In this document: one piece after another, positions 15,201 to 29,400 of the stretch | Layout of the letters: each line of letters starts with the position of its first letter | Numbering within the stretch: position 1 is the stretch's first letter | Assembly (NCBI GenBank): GCA_963662155.1 | Contig: OY759266.1 | Location: 8,721,526-8,785,525 of the forward strand | Source: Lamellibrachia columna | Lineage: Eukaryota; Annelida; Polychaeta; Sabellida; Siboglinidae | Direction of reading: 5' to 3' | DNA: 64,000 bases | The notes under the pieces: model-generated | What the model saw: only the letters and a program-made list of their open reading frames with translations | What the model was told of the DNA's origin: nothing | The model's database searches: none | Translations under genes and position numbers: made by a program

Positions 15201-18200
15201 TCGTTGTTGCAGTGGTATCGTTGTTGCAGTGGTATCGTTGTTGCGGTGGCGTCGTTGTTGCGGTGGCGTCGTTGTTGCGGTGGCGTCGTTGTTGCGGTGG
15301 CGTCGTTGTTGCGGTGGCGTCGTTGTTGCGGTGGCGTCGTTGTTGCGATGGCGTCGTTGTTGCGGTGGCGTCGTTGTTGCGGTGATGTCGTTGTTGCAGT
15401 GATGTCGTTGTTGCAGTGGTGTCATTGTTGCAGTGGTGTCATAATAACAACAATAACAATAATTAATTTTCTTTAGCAATTGTAAAAAATTTGGAGCTAT
15501 ATAAATATAAAAAAATCCCAATAATAAAACAAAATTCAGATATGGGTGGATGGGTCAAGGTTCCACTTGGATAACAAAAATTTGAAAATTATTTTGAGAG
15601 AATTTCTCTAAATGTGCCTTGACATTTTCCTTTTTTGGGTGGGTGGGTGGGTGGGTGGGGTCAATCCAATCCAAAATATTTTTGGATTATTAGAATATTG
15701 ATATATTTACAAAGCTCCTAAATACATATGCAGTACGTATGCTGTGGACCCAGTGATGTGATTGTACATATTGGAACTGGGGTCCTAGTCCATTCTATTT
15801 AGCACTGCACCACACAATTTTACTGCATATAGAAACATCTTAGCTCACTCCTCCTGGGAGATGGATGGTGTTACACACTGCAGGATAGTAAATTATTATT
15901 TTTTAGCTGTATATACTTGAAGGCACCGGTGTAGAGTATTTGTGTTGTCATACATGTAGAGTGTCCTGCAATTGCCAGGAAACTCCTGGAAATCCATCAA
16001 GTCTCATATTCTCCCGCTCCGAAGAACAAATCTCCTGGATTTCCTTTGGAAAAAATCGGGATAATCGCAGTAGTAAACTTGTTATTTTACAGTGTACAAA
16101 GGATTTTTCTACTATCACAAATGTTTACATTAACGTGGAAGTGTATCATTTAATAGTATGCCTACGTGTGGTCATGTACTAAGTGATGGTAATGTATGCA
16201 TGATTGAGTGGCGAGAATGTGAATTACTCAGAGTTACATACAATTCTCTGATACCCTCCTGTTTACGCGTGATTCCCCGATAACCAGAAACCCTCCAGTT
16301 TACACATATATCTCCTGCATTTGCATTTCTGAAATTTGACATGTCTGTCTTGTAGTTTAAAGTGTATGCAAGAGACGGAGGAAACCCCCAGAAAATTGGA
16401 AATACTGAAGTTGTTGTCGCAGTGAAGCGCCGCACTATCGTTGGCCCACGCATCATGGGCTTCGAACAACCACTTTACATGTAAGCGTCATTTCACTCTT
16501 ACAATAGGGGCCGTTCACAATTAAGAGGCCGTTCACAATTAAGGGGCTGTTCACAATTAAGGAGCCGTTCACAATTAAGGCCCCATTCACAATTAAGGGG
16601 CTGTTCACAATTAAGGGGCCGTTCACAGTTAAGGGGCCGTTCACAATTAAGGGGGCATTCACAATTAAGGGGCCGTTCACAATTGTCTACATTTACTTAT
16701 TCGGTCAAAACGCACTAATTCTCAGACCCACTTCCGGAATTACTGCTTTAAAATGTTGATAATTTCCAATTTGAAACATAATGCTGTGTCAAAATCAATG
16801 TTTCGACACAGGACATAGAATAATAACCACCAGGATAAGTTTACAAACATCTATCTCTAAGACTTACTAAATATATTAAAGCTCTATGTTTTTCTAACAA
16901 CTCTATAGTGTCTTACTGAAATTTTTTTCCACGAAGTTGTGAATTTCCAAGATGTCGGACTGTACTGCCGCGAATGGTTACATGATTTAAAACAATATAT
17001 TTGTGAATAGTAGTTCTGTAACAGTTGGTCATTTTTCACAATCTGACCAACATTAAAAAAAATTTGTATATGGGCCTTGGCCCCCCCTCCCCCCTTTATT
17101 ACGCCCTGTATGAATATGTAAATATCAAAAATTGTGAACAGCCCCTTAGCACAAATCTGTTTGAATGTGCTCTTCCTCCTTGTTCCCTGCTGTACAGGGG
17201 TGAGGGTCAGGTAAAATATTATCGAGCCACTCTTTCTGTTTTTTCTTTCCATAGTTTTCTATCGGCCGCTCCCTCTCTCCATCTTTCATCCTCCCCCGAT
17301 CTTCTCATGTCCCTCCTCATGCAGTCCTCCCATCTCAGCTGTGGCCTTCCCCTTTTCCTGCGTCCTTGATGTTTTTCCACCTCTGCTCTCTTCGCTAGTT
17401 TGCTTGCATCCATTCTTACCAAGTGGCCTGCCCATCTCATCCTGCTTCTCACCAATCTTCCTGTTAGGCTGCATTGCATCCCAACCTCTTTCCTTAGGTC
17501 ATTCATCCTTCTTCTGTCCACCCTCTTTGTTCTTGTTATTCGCTGAACCCAGTTATTCTCACACACTTGCAGCTTCTGTTGTTGTTGTTCTGTCAACGCC
17601 ACTGTCTCCAGACCATACAGGCATGCTGGTGTAACACATGTTCTCAGGACTTTCCCTTTCAGCTTTTCTGAAATTTTTCTATCCAACATGACTCCCTCTA
17701 CCTTTCTCCAAGCATTCGCTCCCGCTTGTGTCCGACGTCGCACTTCTGCCGCTGAATGCCCATCCTCCATAACCATTCCTCCAAGGTACACAAAGCCATC
17801 CACTTGCTTGATCTCCTTACCATCCAACCTGATGTTCAACTCCTCTCTCTGGTGTCCAACCCACATCACTTCTGTCTTCTCTAGGCTCATTCTCAGTCCG
17901 TGCTTCTCGAACACCCCCTTCCATTCCTCCAACACTTCCTGTAGGTCTTGTTTGCTTTCTGCTATTATGGCCAGATCATCTGCGTACATCATCTTCCTGA
18001 GAATATCCTTCGTGCTGATCTTTCTGCTGATTATTTCCATCACCATGATAAACAGTAAAGGGCTAAGGGCACTTCCTTGCCTCAAACCGATGTTAACTGG
18101 AAACTCTTCTGACAACCCAGATCCAACCACACCTCTTCCTTTTGTTCTCTCATATGAATGATCCACACATATCCAATAGTAAATACAACTGGTTGTCTAC

Positions 18201-20272
18201 CATGTTCACATGCACAGCTAGTGTTTGCACAATCAGTAGATAATTTGTTCCATTCATGTATCAAACTGTTTGAGAATTAATACATTCTTATATCCAATCA
18301 TCACTGGTCTTTTCCTAACCCTACTTCATGTCTTTGGTTCTTCTACCTGCCTACATTTTGAAAAATGTTACATTATGAAAAGCAGTCTTCTCCTACGTGA
18401 ACAACATTAAAGCCGTACACAAAGAAAACAATCGTAAGCTTCTAATAATTTTCTTAATAAGCTTTATGTTACCCGGTATATGTCATAAAGATACGTGTCA
18501 GAACTTGGGCACACACAGAATTGCAGCAATATTTATTATCATGAAAAATGGCAACATGGTTGTAGCAAGTTTTAGGCGTGAAGGTTATTAACCTGCCATG
18601 TGGTTTGTAGGTCTACGATTCCAGAGAACGTTGGTGCACAGTTTGAGGTGATGGAGTTCAACGTTGTCAACCTGAATGACAACAAACAAGTGACCTGCTC
18701 CTTCCTTGACGGCAATGAACAGGGTGAGTGAAGTCCCTCATGTGCATGTCCCAGGCTCTTCGACTTTTGCTTTTACAGCTGCCAAGGAGAGCCGTAAGAT
18801 ATTTTTTATTTGCCAAGTATGAGGCTTACTATGCTAACCCATTCATCTGTAGTTTGGTTGAGATTACATTGGTGCTGTTCGTCCAGGTGACTTTGGTCTA
18901 ACATAGGGTTTTTAGTTTGTTTTAATGTATTAGCCTGTGTTTAGTTTGTTTTAATGTATTAGCCTGTGTTTAGTTTGTTTTAATGTATTAGCCTGTGTTT
19001 AGTTTGTTTTAATGTATTAGCCTGTGTTTAGTTTTTAGTATGTTTTAATGTATTAGTCTGTGTTTAATTTTTAATTTGTTTTAATGTATTAGTCTGTGTT
19101 TAATTTTTAGTTTGTTTTAATAGATGCATCATCATTTTGTGATGTCTTTCTTGTGTGTCTATAATTCTTATATTTCATCAAAACATGCCTATGAGTCTAA
19201 TTATTCTTATTCCTGTTTTATATATGATAAATTTTAAATTAAATTGATTGTATGTACTGATCTAGGAGGACCACAATGGAAATAAGCATTGTAACATTCC
19301 TGTGCCATCCTCGACAGAATCCAGTGTGTAATTGAACTTTGTACATGAGTGGATTCTACCAAAATAAATACATGCATACATACAAGTCACCTTGTGCTAC
19401 AAGGATTGAAGGTGGCTGGGGTGGCTTATGCATCAGTTAATTTCCTAATTTATTCCCTCACAGTATGCCAGGAAACATTGACGGTACAAATAGTCACCCG
19501 GCACTGACTTTTTTGCCAATCCGCCCTAAATAAAATTATATTTGGGAAATACTCATCAAATTCTTGGAAACACTGACAGCATTTCCATTGTAACGATCAC
19601 GTGCTTCAAATCATAGCAGACTTCCTTCCCACCAGTGTAGATTTGTTTGCTGTGAAGGCTGGTTATTTTGTTACCAGTACACTGTAGCACGATGATTTCC
19701 TGAATGTTGATTAAACTTGCAAATATGAGCACTACTGTTTGTTCTCGGACTGATCCTGATCTTCTATGAGCAATGCATAACATCAACAAAAACCATGTGC
19801 TTTGGCAAAATATTGTATTGAATGAGGAAGATTTCATTATCAATGCAAACTCATTGACATGTGCCAGGAAAGTGTCAATATTAGAAATGCAAGGCAAGAT
19901 TTATGCGTGTCACCAACACAATGTGTTACTTTCATGGTGTCAACTGTAACACAATCCGTTAGTCTCACAGGGTCTACTTTCAACAACACAATGACAAGTA
20001 GCTGACAACAGTGTCATGTGCCACAATGTGGAGCCGTGAGTGTGAGTCTGTCACCTGTTGCAGGGATGTTCCGTCTGGAGCATAGGGATAGTAACAAGGC
20101 CTGTGCCTTGGTCACCAACAAGAAACTTGACCGTGAGGTTGCATCTAGGTTTACGTTGCGCATCAAAGCAGTTGAAGCAAGTCGTATGAAGCGAGCTGGT
20201 ATGTCAAGTCAGATCTCTCAATGCTAATCACTATTAGCTAGACTAACTGTGGCATCACGCAGAAAAATTATG

Positions 20273-20316
<44 letters not shown>

Positions 20317-20335
20317 TGTGTGTGCATGCATGCAA

Positions 20336-20368
<33 letters not shown>

Positions 20369-20378
20369 GGTGGGTGGG

Positions 20379-20434
<56 letters not shown>

Positions 20435-23400
20435 TGTGCATGCATGCAAGTGTGTGTGCGAGTGTTTTCATGCAATGTAACATTCCATCAGAAAGTTTTT
20501 TAACTGTTAAGCTATACATTTTGTACATCATCCCTTAATTGACACTTCAGGATGGTGTGACAGGTAGGTAGCAGTTGATCCTGTGCAAGTTTAATTGGGG
20601 TGTTTGTCACAAGTGTAATGTGACACCCAACATTTGTGTAATTCCAGCTAGTGATGCGGAGACAAGTGGCTCATCTGTCACTAAGGTCGAACTCGTGATT
20701 ACTGACATCAATGACGAGGCACCAGTGTTTGTCATCCCTAAGTATCCAGCCGGTGTCACCTCAAAGTCTGTGTACTTTGGTGCCATCTCCAGGGATGCAG
20801 CACCCCTCACCCCAGTCATGACACTCAATGTAAGTACAGCACTTGTTGTAATCATAGCAGTTATATGTGACATTGATGTCACTTATTGTAATTATAGCAA
20901 TTATATGTGACATTGATGTCACTTGTTGTAATCATAGCAATTATATGTGACATTGATGTCACTTGTTGTAATTATAGCAATTATATGTGACATTGATGTC
21001 ACTTGTAATTATAGCAATTGTATGTGACATTGGTGTCACTTGTTGTAATTATAGCAATTATATGTGACATTGATGTCACTTGTTGTAATTATAGCAATTA
21101 TATGTGACATTGATGTCACTTGTTGTAATTATAGCAATTATATGTGACATTGATGTCACTTGTAATTATAGCAATTATATGTGACATTGATGTCACTTGT
21201 TGTAATTATAGCAATTATATGTGACATTGATGTCACTTGTTGTAATTATAGCAATTATATGTGACATTGATGTCACTTGTAATTATAGCAATTATATGTG
21301 ACATTGATGTCACTTGTTGTAATTATAGCAATTATATGTGACATTGATGTCACTTGTTGTAATTGTAGCAATTATATGTGACATTGATGTCACTTGTTGT
21401 AATTATAGCAATTATATGTGACATTGATGTCACTTGTTGTAATCATAGCAATTATATGTGACATTGATGTCACATAGTTATTATTACATTATAAGGGTCC
21501 CTCCTTAATTCAATTTGTTTGCTTGTCTCATATCAGACAATGAAAATTAAACCTACCTAGCATCCACTACGACGTGCTAGTTCGTTTGTACAAAGTTTTC
21601 ATCTAGTTTTGGTGAAATCATCAAGCAAATTAAATTTAATTATTTGTTAGAATGTCAGACTCTTATTTGAGAGGATTGAGGTTCAAATCCTCTTGTTGCC
21701 ATTTCGAAGGGTGAGAAATTTCACTCACACCACGTTGCCTCAGTTATCTCAGCTGTATGAATGAGTACTTGGCTATAGACACTGATGGATACATGTGAAA
21801 GAATAGTCTTCACACAGTAATTGCAGTGAGGCTGAATGCTTTCCAGAGAAGTTGATGGAATGAACAGGTCTGGGCTTTGAGCGGTCCCATGAACTGGATA
21901 AGCCTAATTTCTAAATATAAATACTTTTACTCATTATAATAAACGATAAATGTGACATTACTGTTACTTAATGATTATTACATTAAGGCAATACCAGTGC
22001 AATCATTTCATTTAAGAACAAAATTACTGCAGATTGTTCTTCAACACTAGCATTATTACATCACAATGTTGCATAAATTGGCACAGTGCTTTGTTTATAT
22101 CCTAATTTAAACAGCATAAGCGGTAACATTCATCCTACAGGAAGTAATGACGAGTAATTGCAAATTCGTTTCTAAACAATTACTACAAAAATGCTAAGAA
22201 GTACATATGTTGTCACTTAGATGTTGTCATTTAGATGTTGTCACTTAGATGTTGTCACTTAGATGCACTTCACATAGATCGTCATCCGTAGCCTTGTTTG
22301 TTGTACGTATAGTTAAGCCTTGTTATATTTTATTTTAGGCAACTGATGCTGATGTGGGCGAGAATGCCATCGTGTCATATGTCATGGCAGATGACAACCC
22401 GGAGTTGCCCTTCTTCGTGCACAGTTCTGACGGTGTCATCTATAACTCGGAGGCTTTCGATGCAGACAGTCAGAGCAAGTTTACCATCAAAGTGTTTGCA
22501 GAGAATCCGGGACATAAGATGCCCTCTCTATTGGCCAATGTCATTGTGAGTGGATGATTTCTGTGTACAGTAGCTGGTTCTTCTGGTGATGGATGTTTGT
22601 ATCACTAAACTAAATCTAGTAATTCTTATCCCACAAGCAGTTATCTTCATCACCTTTTCAAAAATATAGCTGTCTAAATATGTGTTGGAAAGACAGCACC
22701 ACGACAGTAGTAGCTACTTTCTAAATAAACATAAATATTGTAGACCATCGAGATGAAAAAGGTAAAATAAATACAGTTTTTGGAAATGTAATGAGAAATG
22801 GAGAAATGCCATCATGACATATCAACAGTATCAACATCAAGGGTAGAATTGTATGGAAAGCCCTGGTTGCCAACGTCACATGACAGAAGAAGAAGAATGT
22901 CTTTAATAAAGAAAGAAATGATTTGACCAAGGCTCTTAAAGCTCCATGTCTTTGCTTTGTCAGTATGTCGGTAGCTGTCTGTTACATACAACTTATAGAA
23001 ACAATTGTTGATTGCGGACCTGTTTGTTGCAGGTGAATCTCATCTCTCCAGAGAACCGTCTCATAATAGACTTCACTGACCGCAGTCTGCAAGATCTCAT
23101 GGCTATACAGGATACAATCATCAAGTAAGCTCTTGACTTGATGCTCACTGAAATCTTCTCTGTTCAATAACACTCTTTGCACCCCCATAGACCTATGTGG
23201 CAGATTTGTAGCCATTTTACAGTTATATGGGTCCCAATGAACTAGGTGCATTTCGCTCTATCTTCCTTTTTACTTACCCGCAGCACCCTCGACGGCAGGG
23301 CAACTGGGGATCTGCTCCCAATGGTAGGGCAACCGGGGATCTGCTCCCAATGGTAGGGCAACTGGAGATCCGCTCCCAATGGTAGGGCAACCGGGGAGCT

Positions 23401-26400
23401 GTTCCCAATGGTAGGGCAACTGGGGATCCACTCCCAATGGTAGGGTAACCGGGGAGCTGCTCCCAACTGTAGGGCAACCGTGGAGCTGTTCCCCACAGTA
23501 GGGCATCCGGGGAGCTGCTCCCAACAGTAGGGCAACCAGGGAGCTGCTCCCAACAGTAGGGCATCCGGGGAACTGCTCCCAACAGTAGGGCATCCGGGGA
23601 GCTGCTCCCAACAGTAGGGCAACTGGGGAGCTGCTACCAACAGTAGGGCAACCGGAGAGCTGCTCCCAACAGTAGGGCAACTGGGGAGCAGCTCCCAATG
23701 GTTGGGCAACTGGGAAGCCGCTCCCAATGGTTGGGCAACCAGAAGAGGGGTGTGGCAACCTCCAACTGTGTTGGGGCCAACATACCATCTCTCACCATTT
23801 TTTAGAGTCTACATCCCACCTCCTGCCAATCCCACCTCCCACCAATTTGTTTGCCTAATGTCTCACCTCATACCAATTTTTTTTAGCCCAATCCCCCTTG
23901 TCACCAATTTTTTAGCTCAATCTCCCACCAATTTTTTAGCCCAATCTCCCACATGCCACCAATTTTTTTAGCCCAATCTCCCACCTCCCACCAATTTTTT
24001 TTAGCCCAATCTCCCACCTCCCACCAATTTGTTTAGCTCAATCTCCTACCATTTTCTAGCCCAATCTCCCACCTCCCACCAATTTTTAACACCTCCCACT
24101 TCCTGTCACACCCAATCACTCATTGTCAGTAGACACTAAAACTGGATACCCTTGAAATATTGCTTAAACTTGTAGTGCCAGTTGTAGAGAATCCGCATGG
24201 ATGACATGCCAAGCATTACACCTCTTTCCTCAATTAAACTTGTAGTGCCAGTTGTAGAGAATCCGCATGGATGACATGCCAAGCATTACACCTCTTTCCT
24301 CAATTAAACTTGTAGTGCCAGTTGTAGAGAATCCACATGGATGACATGCCAAGCATTACACCTCTTTCCTCAATTAAACTTGTAGTGCCAGTTGTAGAGA
24401 ATCCACATGGATGACATGCCAAGCATTACACCTCTTTCCTCAATTAAACTTGTAGTGCCAGTTGTAGAGAATCCACATGGATGACATGCCACGCATTACA
24501 CCTCTTTCCTTGATTAAACTTGTAGTGCCAGTTGTAGAGAATCCACATGGATGACATGCCATGCATTACACCTCTTTCCTCAATTAAACTTGTAGTGCCA
24601 GTTGTAGAGAATCCACATGGATGACATGCCATGCATTACACCTCTTTCCTCAATTAAACTTGTAGTGCCAGTTGTAGAGAATCCACATGGATGACATGCC
24701 AAGCATTACACCTCTTTCCTCAATTAAACTTGTAGTGCCAGTTGTAGAGAATCCACATGGATGACATGCCAAGCATTACACCTCTTTCCTCAATTAAACT
24801 TGTAGTGCCAGTTGTAGAGAATCCACATGGATGACATGCCAAGCATTACACCTCTTTCCTTGATTAAACTTGTAGTGCCAGTTGTAGAGAATCCACATGG
24901 ATGACATGCCATGCATTACACCTCTTTCCTCAATTAAACTTGTAGTGCCAGTTGTAGAGAATCCACATGGATGACATGCCATGCATTACACCTCTTTCCT
25001 CAATTAAACTTGTAGTGCCAGTTGTAGAGAATCCACATGGATGACATGCCAAGCATTACACCTCTTTCCTCAATTAAACTTGTAGTGCCAGTTGTAGAGA
25101 ATCCACATGGATGACATGCCAAGCATTACACCTCTTTCCTCAATTAAACTTGTAGTGCCAGTTGTAGAGAATCCACATGGATGACATGCCAAGCATTACA
25201 CCTCTTTCCTTGATTAAACTTGTAGTGCCAGTTGTACAGAATCCACATGGATGACATGCCAAGCATTACACCTCTTTCCTCAATTAAACTTGTAGTGCCA
25301 GTTGTAGAGAATCCACATGGATGACATGCCAAGCATTACACCTCTTTCCTCAATTAAACTTGTAGTGCCAGTTGTAGAGAATCCACATGGATGACATGCC
25401 AAGCATTACACCTCTTTCCTCGATTAAACTTGTAGTGCCAGTAGTAGAGAATCCACATGGATAACATGCCATGCATTACACCTCTTTCCTCGATTAAACT
25501 TGTAGTGCCAGTTGTAGAGAATCCACGTGGATGACATGCCATGCATTACACCTCTTTCCTCGATTAAACTTGTAGTGCCAGTTGTAGAGAATCCACGTGG
25601 ATGACATGCCATGCATTACACCTCTTTCCTCGATTAAACTTGTAGTGCCAGTTGTAGAGAATCCACATGGATGACATGCCAAGCATTACACCTCTTTCCT
25701 CGATTAAACTTGTAGTGCCAGTTGTAGAGAATCCACGTGGATGACATGCCATGCATTACACCTCTTTCCTCGATTAAACTTGTAGTGCCAGTTGTAGAGA
25801 ATCCACATGGATGACATGCCAAGCATTACACCTCTTTCCTCGATTAAACTTGTAGTGCCAGTTGTAGAGAATCCACGTGGATGACATGCCATGCATTACA
25901 CCTCTTTCCTCGATTAAACTTGTAGTGCCAGTTGTAGAGAATCCACATGGATGACATGCCATGCATTACACCTCTTTCCTCGATTAAACTTGTAGTGCCA
26001 GTCGTAGAGAATCCACGTGGATGACATGCCATGCATTACACCTCTTTCCTCGATTAAACTTGTAGTGCCAGTCGTAGAGAATCCACGTGGATGACATGCC
26101 ATGCATTACACCTCTTTCCTCGATTAAACTTGTAGTGCCAGTCGTAGAGAATCCACGTGGATGACATGCCATGCATTACACCTCTTTCCTCGATTAAACT
26201 TGTAGTGCCAGTCGTAGAGAATCCACGTGGATGACATGCCATGCATTACACCTCTTTCCTCGATTAAACTTGTAGTGCCAGTTGTAGAGAATCCACGTGG
26301 ATGACATGCCATGCATTACACCTCTTTCCTCGATTAAACTTGTAGTGCCAGTTGTAGAGAATCCACATGGATGACATGCCAAGCATTACACCTCTTTCCT

Positions 26401-29400
26401 CGATTAAACTTGTAGTGCCAGTTGTAGAAAATCCACATGGATGACATGCCATGCAATACACCTCTTTCCTAGATTAAACTTGTAGTGCCAGTTGTAGAGA
26501 ATCCACGTGGATGACATGCCATGCATTACACCTCTTTCCTCGATTAAACTTGTAGTGCCAGTTGTAGAGAATCCACGTGGATGACATGCCATGCATTACA
26601 CCTCTTTCCTCGATTAAACTTGTAGTGCCAGTTGTAGAGAATCCACATGGATGACATGCCAAGCATTACACCTCTTTCCTCGATTAAACTTGTAGTGCCA
26701 GTTGTAGAGAATCAACGTGGATGACATGCCATGCATTACACCTCTTTCCTCGATTAAACTTGTAGTGCCAGTTGTAGAGAATCCACGTGGATAACATGCC
26801 ATGCATTACACCTCTTTCCTCGATTAAACTTGTAGTGCCAGTTGTAGAGAATCCACGTGGATAACATGCCATGCATTACACCTCTTTCCTCAGTTAAATT
26901 TGTCTGTTCATCTCATTTTATAATCATTTTGCAAAAAAATTTAAACTGTCCAGTATCCATTATATAAAACTAGTTCGTTTATGCAAGTATGTTATTAGTT
27001 TTGATGATATCATGAAATATTTTTTACTAGGCCCAGTCAAAATTAAGTGAAAAAGAACAAAAGTAGCTTTGCTTCTGTATACCATAACATAATGAATTCA
27101 CACCTTTGCAAGTTAAGTAAATTGTTTTTCAATGATTTCAACAAATGTACAAACTGTTTTGTTAAATCGACTGCACATAGTACTTAAACTGTTCACACCT
27201 TACAGGTTTGAACATCATTGAACCTAATTTGTGGTGAGCTAAATTAATTGCGGAGGACCTTTTAAGTCAACATGGCCGTCTGGTATGTTACTTTTCTTAC
27301 TGGTCTCTCTTATATTACAGAGTCTTGCAGGAGCTTACCAACACTGTCATCATCATAGAGACCATGAAACCCATGGCGGACGATCCACCGACTGCTGACA
27401 ACAAAGTGAAGAGAGACGGGTAAGTTACTGTTACAGTGGCTTGATCAGTGTCATATATTAAAGCTGCAACATCGTCTTCCAATCAGGCGTAATTAGGATT
27501 GTGACATCAAACTCTGTATCCGACAATTTACGGTATATATACTGACATTTAAGTAAACAATTAAAAGAAGCTGTCTCATTGCAGGACACATATGATATTT
27601 GTGGCGGTCAACACTACGACCCATGACCTGTTGGCCATTGACCAGATGCAGAGGTGAGTGGAGAGACTATATCACAGTCTGTCGTGAGTAACTGTTAGCA
27701 AATGGGGAAGTGTCGACAATAGACGTTAGAATCCCTTCAATGTTGCATTTGTGCAACCATGTTATTCATATGTGCTTTAATGACTCCCTGTCCCATAAAT
27801 AAATATTGAAAACATAAATGTCATGTATTAGACACTGCAGTCACCGTCTGTGGGTTAATCTAATTCATTATACAAAGTTAAGGGAATATGACATGGAGAG
27901 AAATAGATATACCATATTTTTCATTTCCAGCACTCTGCACATTCTATTAACTCACTGTATATCTGTATATATGTTGTGGTTACTAGAATATGATGGTTTT
28001 AAGGGACCTCATTCTATTATAGTCAGCCTTTTCATAATGTTATGCTGATTAAACCAGCCTTTTTATGCTGGCACTATGGATAGTCGCTGCAGGGAGCATG
28101 TAATCCGCTGTGGTTCTTTTACGTTCTGGATTATCGAGATGGGACCGACATTAATGTAATCATCCTACCCATGAGGGATACCCCAATGTTGAGAGCCATT
28201 TTTTTACATCAATCATTCCCAGAAGTCTAGCAGGCAAAGCGGATGTGTACCACACCATCGCTTAAGATCTGTCTTATTACCTTCCAAGCACGTTCATCCA
28301 ACAACCAGCATATTTATATTCACTGCTCACTCCTGCAAGACAGCCTAGAAAGCTTCAATCATCTTGTTGTACTTTTTCTTCCCGGAATTGAAACAAATAT
28401 TGGAACTATGGCTGCAACAACTCTTTGGAATTCACTGCGAGTTAGTGTTAGATCAGTAGGAAACAATAAAATGTCACCATCTTTTTAACTGATGTTTCCC
28501 TCCTTAGGACAACTTTAACATGTTATTCTGATTTTGCCTAACCCATTAGTTGTGATGTGCCTCTGATGTCAGGTTTCCAAGGATTAAGGTGTGATAGTGT
28601 TGTGTTATTGCTAAATGTACCTACAAATACAATGTATGTATGTGTATTGGATTGAAGCAGATGCTGACAGTTTCCTGTCTGTTGTAGTCCTTTCCTGTCA
28701 GAACAAGCACAGACTCAGATAAGTACAACGTTCGCCGGTGCGGGCCTAGGCACCGTGGAGACAGTCCGAGCTAGTGGCCAGACAGGCGTGCCCAAGGCGG
28801 CTGCCTACAGAACCTATTCCAAGAACACATACTTGACTGGACCCTGGCTGGCACTGCTTGCTGTCGCAGCAATCCTCATTATCTTCTGCCTGGTCGGAAT
28901 GATTGTCATCTGCTTTACATGGTCAAGGTAACCTATTCTCATATGACGCCAGGCACACTTGCCACATGTTTGGTTGAAATCTGTATTTTTGACTTTAAAT
29001 CCTGTATAATGTATAATAAATGTTTGTGTTGGCTAATCAGTCAATCCGATTGAATATCAACATCTATCAGGCTACGGAATATACCTATATATGAAACAAA
29101 ACCTGCTTGGTTTCATCAGAAATCTGCCTATAGCACCAAAATAGTTTGTCCTACCTCTATAAGTTTGCCATTTGATGTTATACTTGTGTACACAAGAAAA
29201 TATGTACTTTATAACGATTTTTCCATTTGAAACTAATCGGTATGAAGAGGGAATACCTCCCAAAATCTGTATTGCGTACAGGTATTCTGTATTGTGTGGC
29301 AGATCTCGTGATGTGCTACGCTATATGCTTTGTCAGTGTCATTTCCAAGCAACTTCTTCTTCTGGCCTGACCAAGTAATACCAGAATGTGTCATGATTCT

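Noticed and set aside
14487..15521. Several long ORFs (up to 329 codons, both strands)
   Set aside because: Produced by the stop-free 17-bp minisatellite; the three plus frames give the same repeat peptide.
20224..20538. Cys/Val/Arg- and His/Thr-rich ORFs
   Set aside because: Translations of a TG/CGTG microsatellite.
23242..23788. Three overlapping Gly/Pro/Cys-rich minus-strand ORFs
   Set aside because: Follow from the 29-bp minisatellite; no cysteine spacing or signal peptide of a real protein.
24444..26872. Series of 62-codon minus-strand ORFs
   Set aside because: Spaced exactly 70 bp, they are shadows of the 70-bp array.
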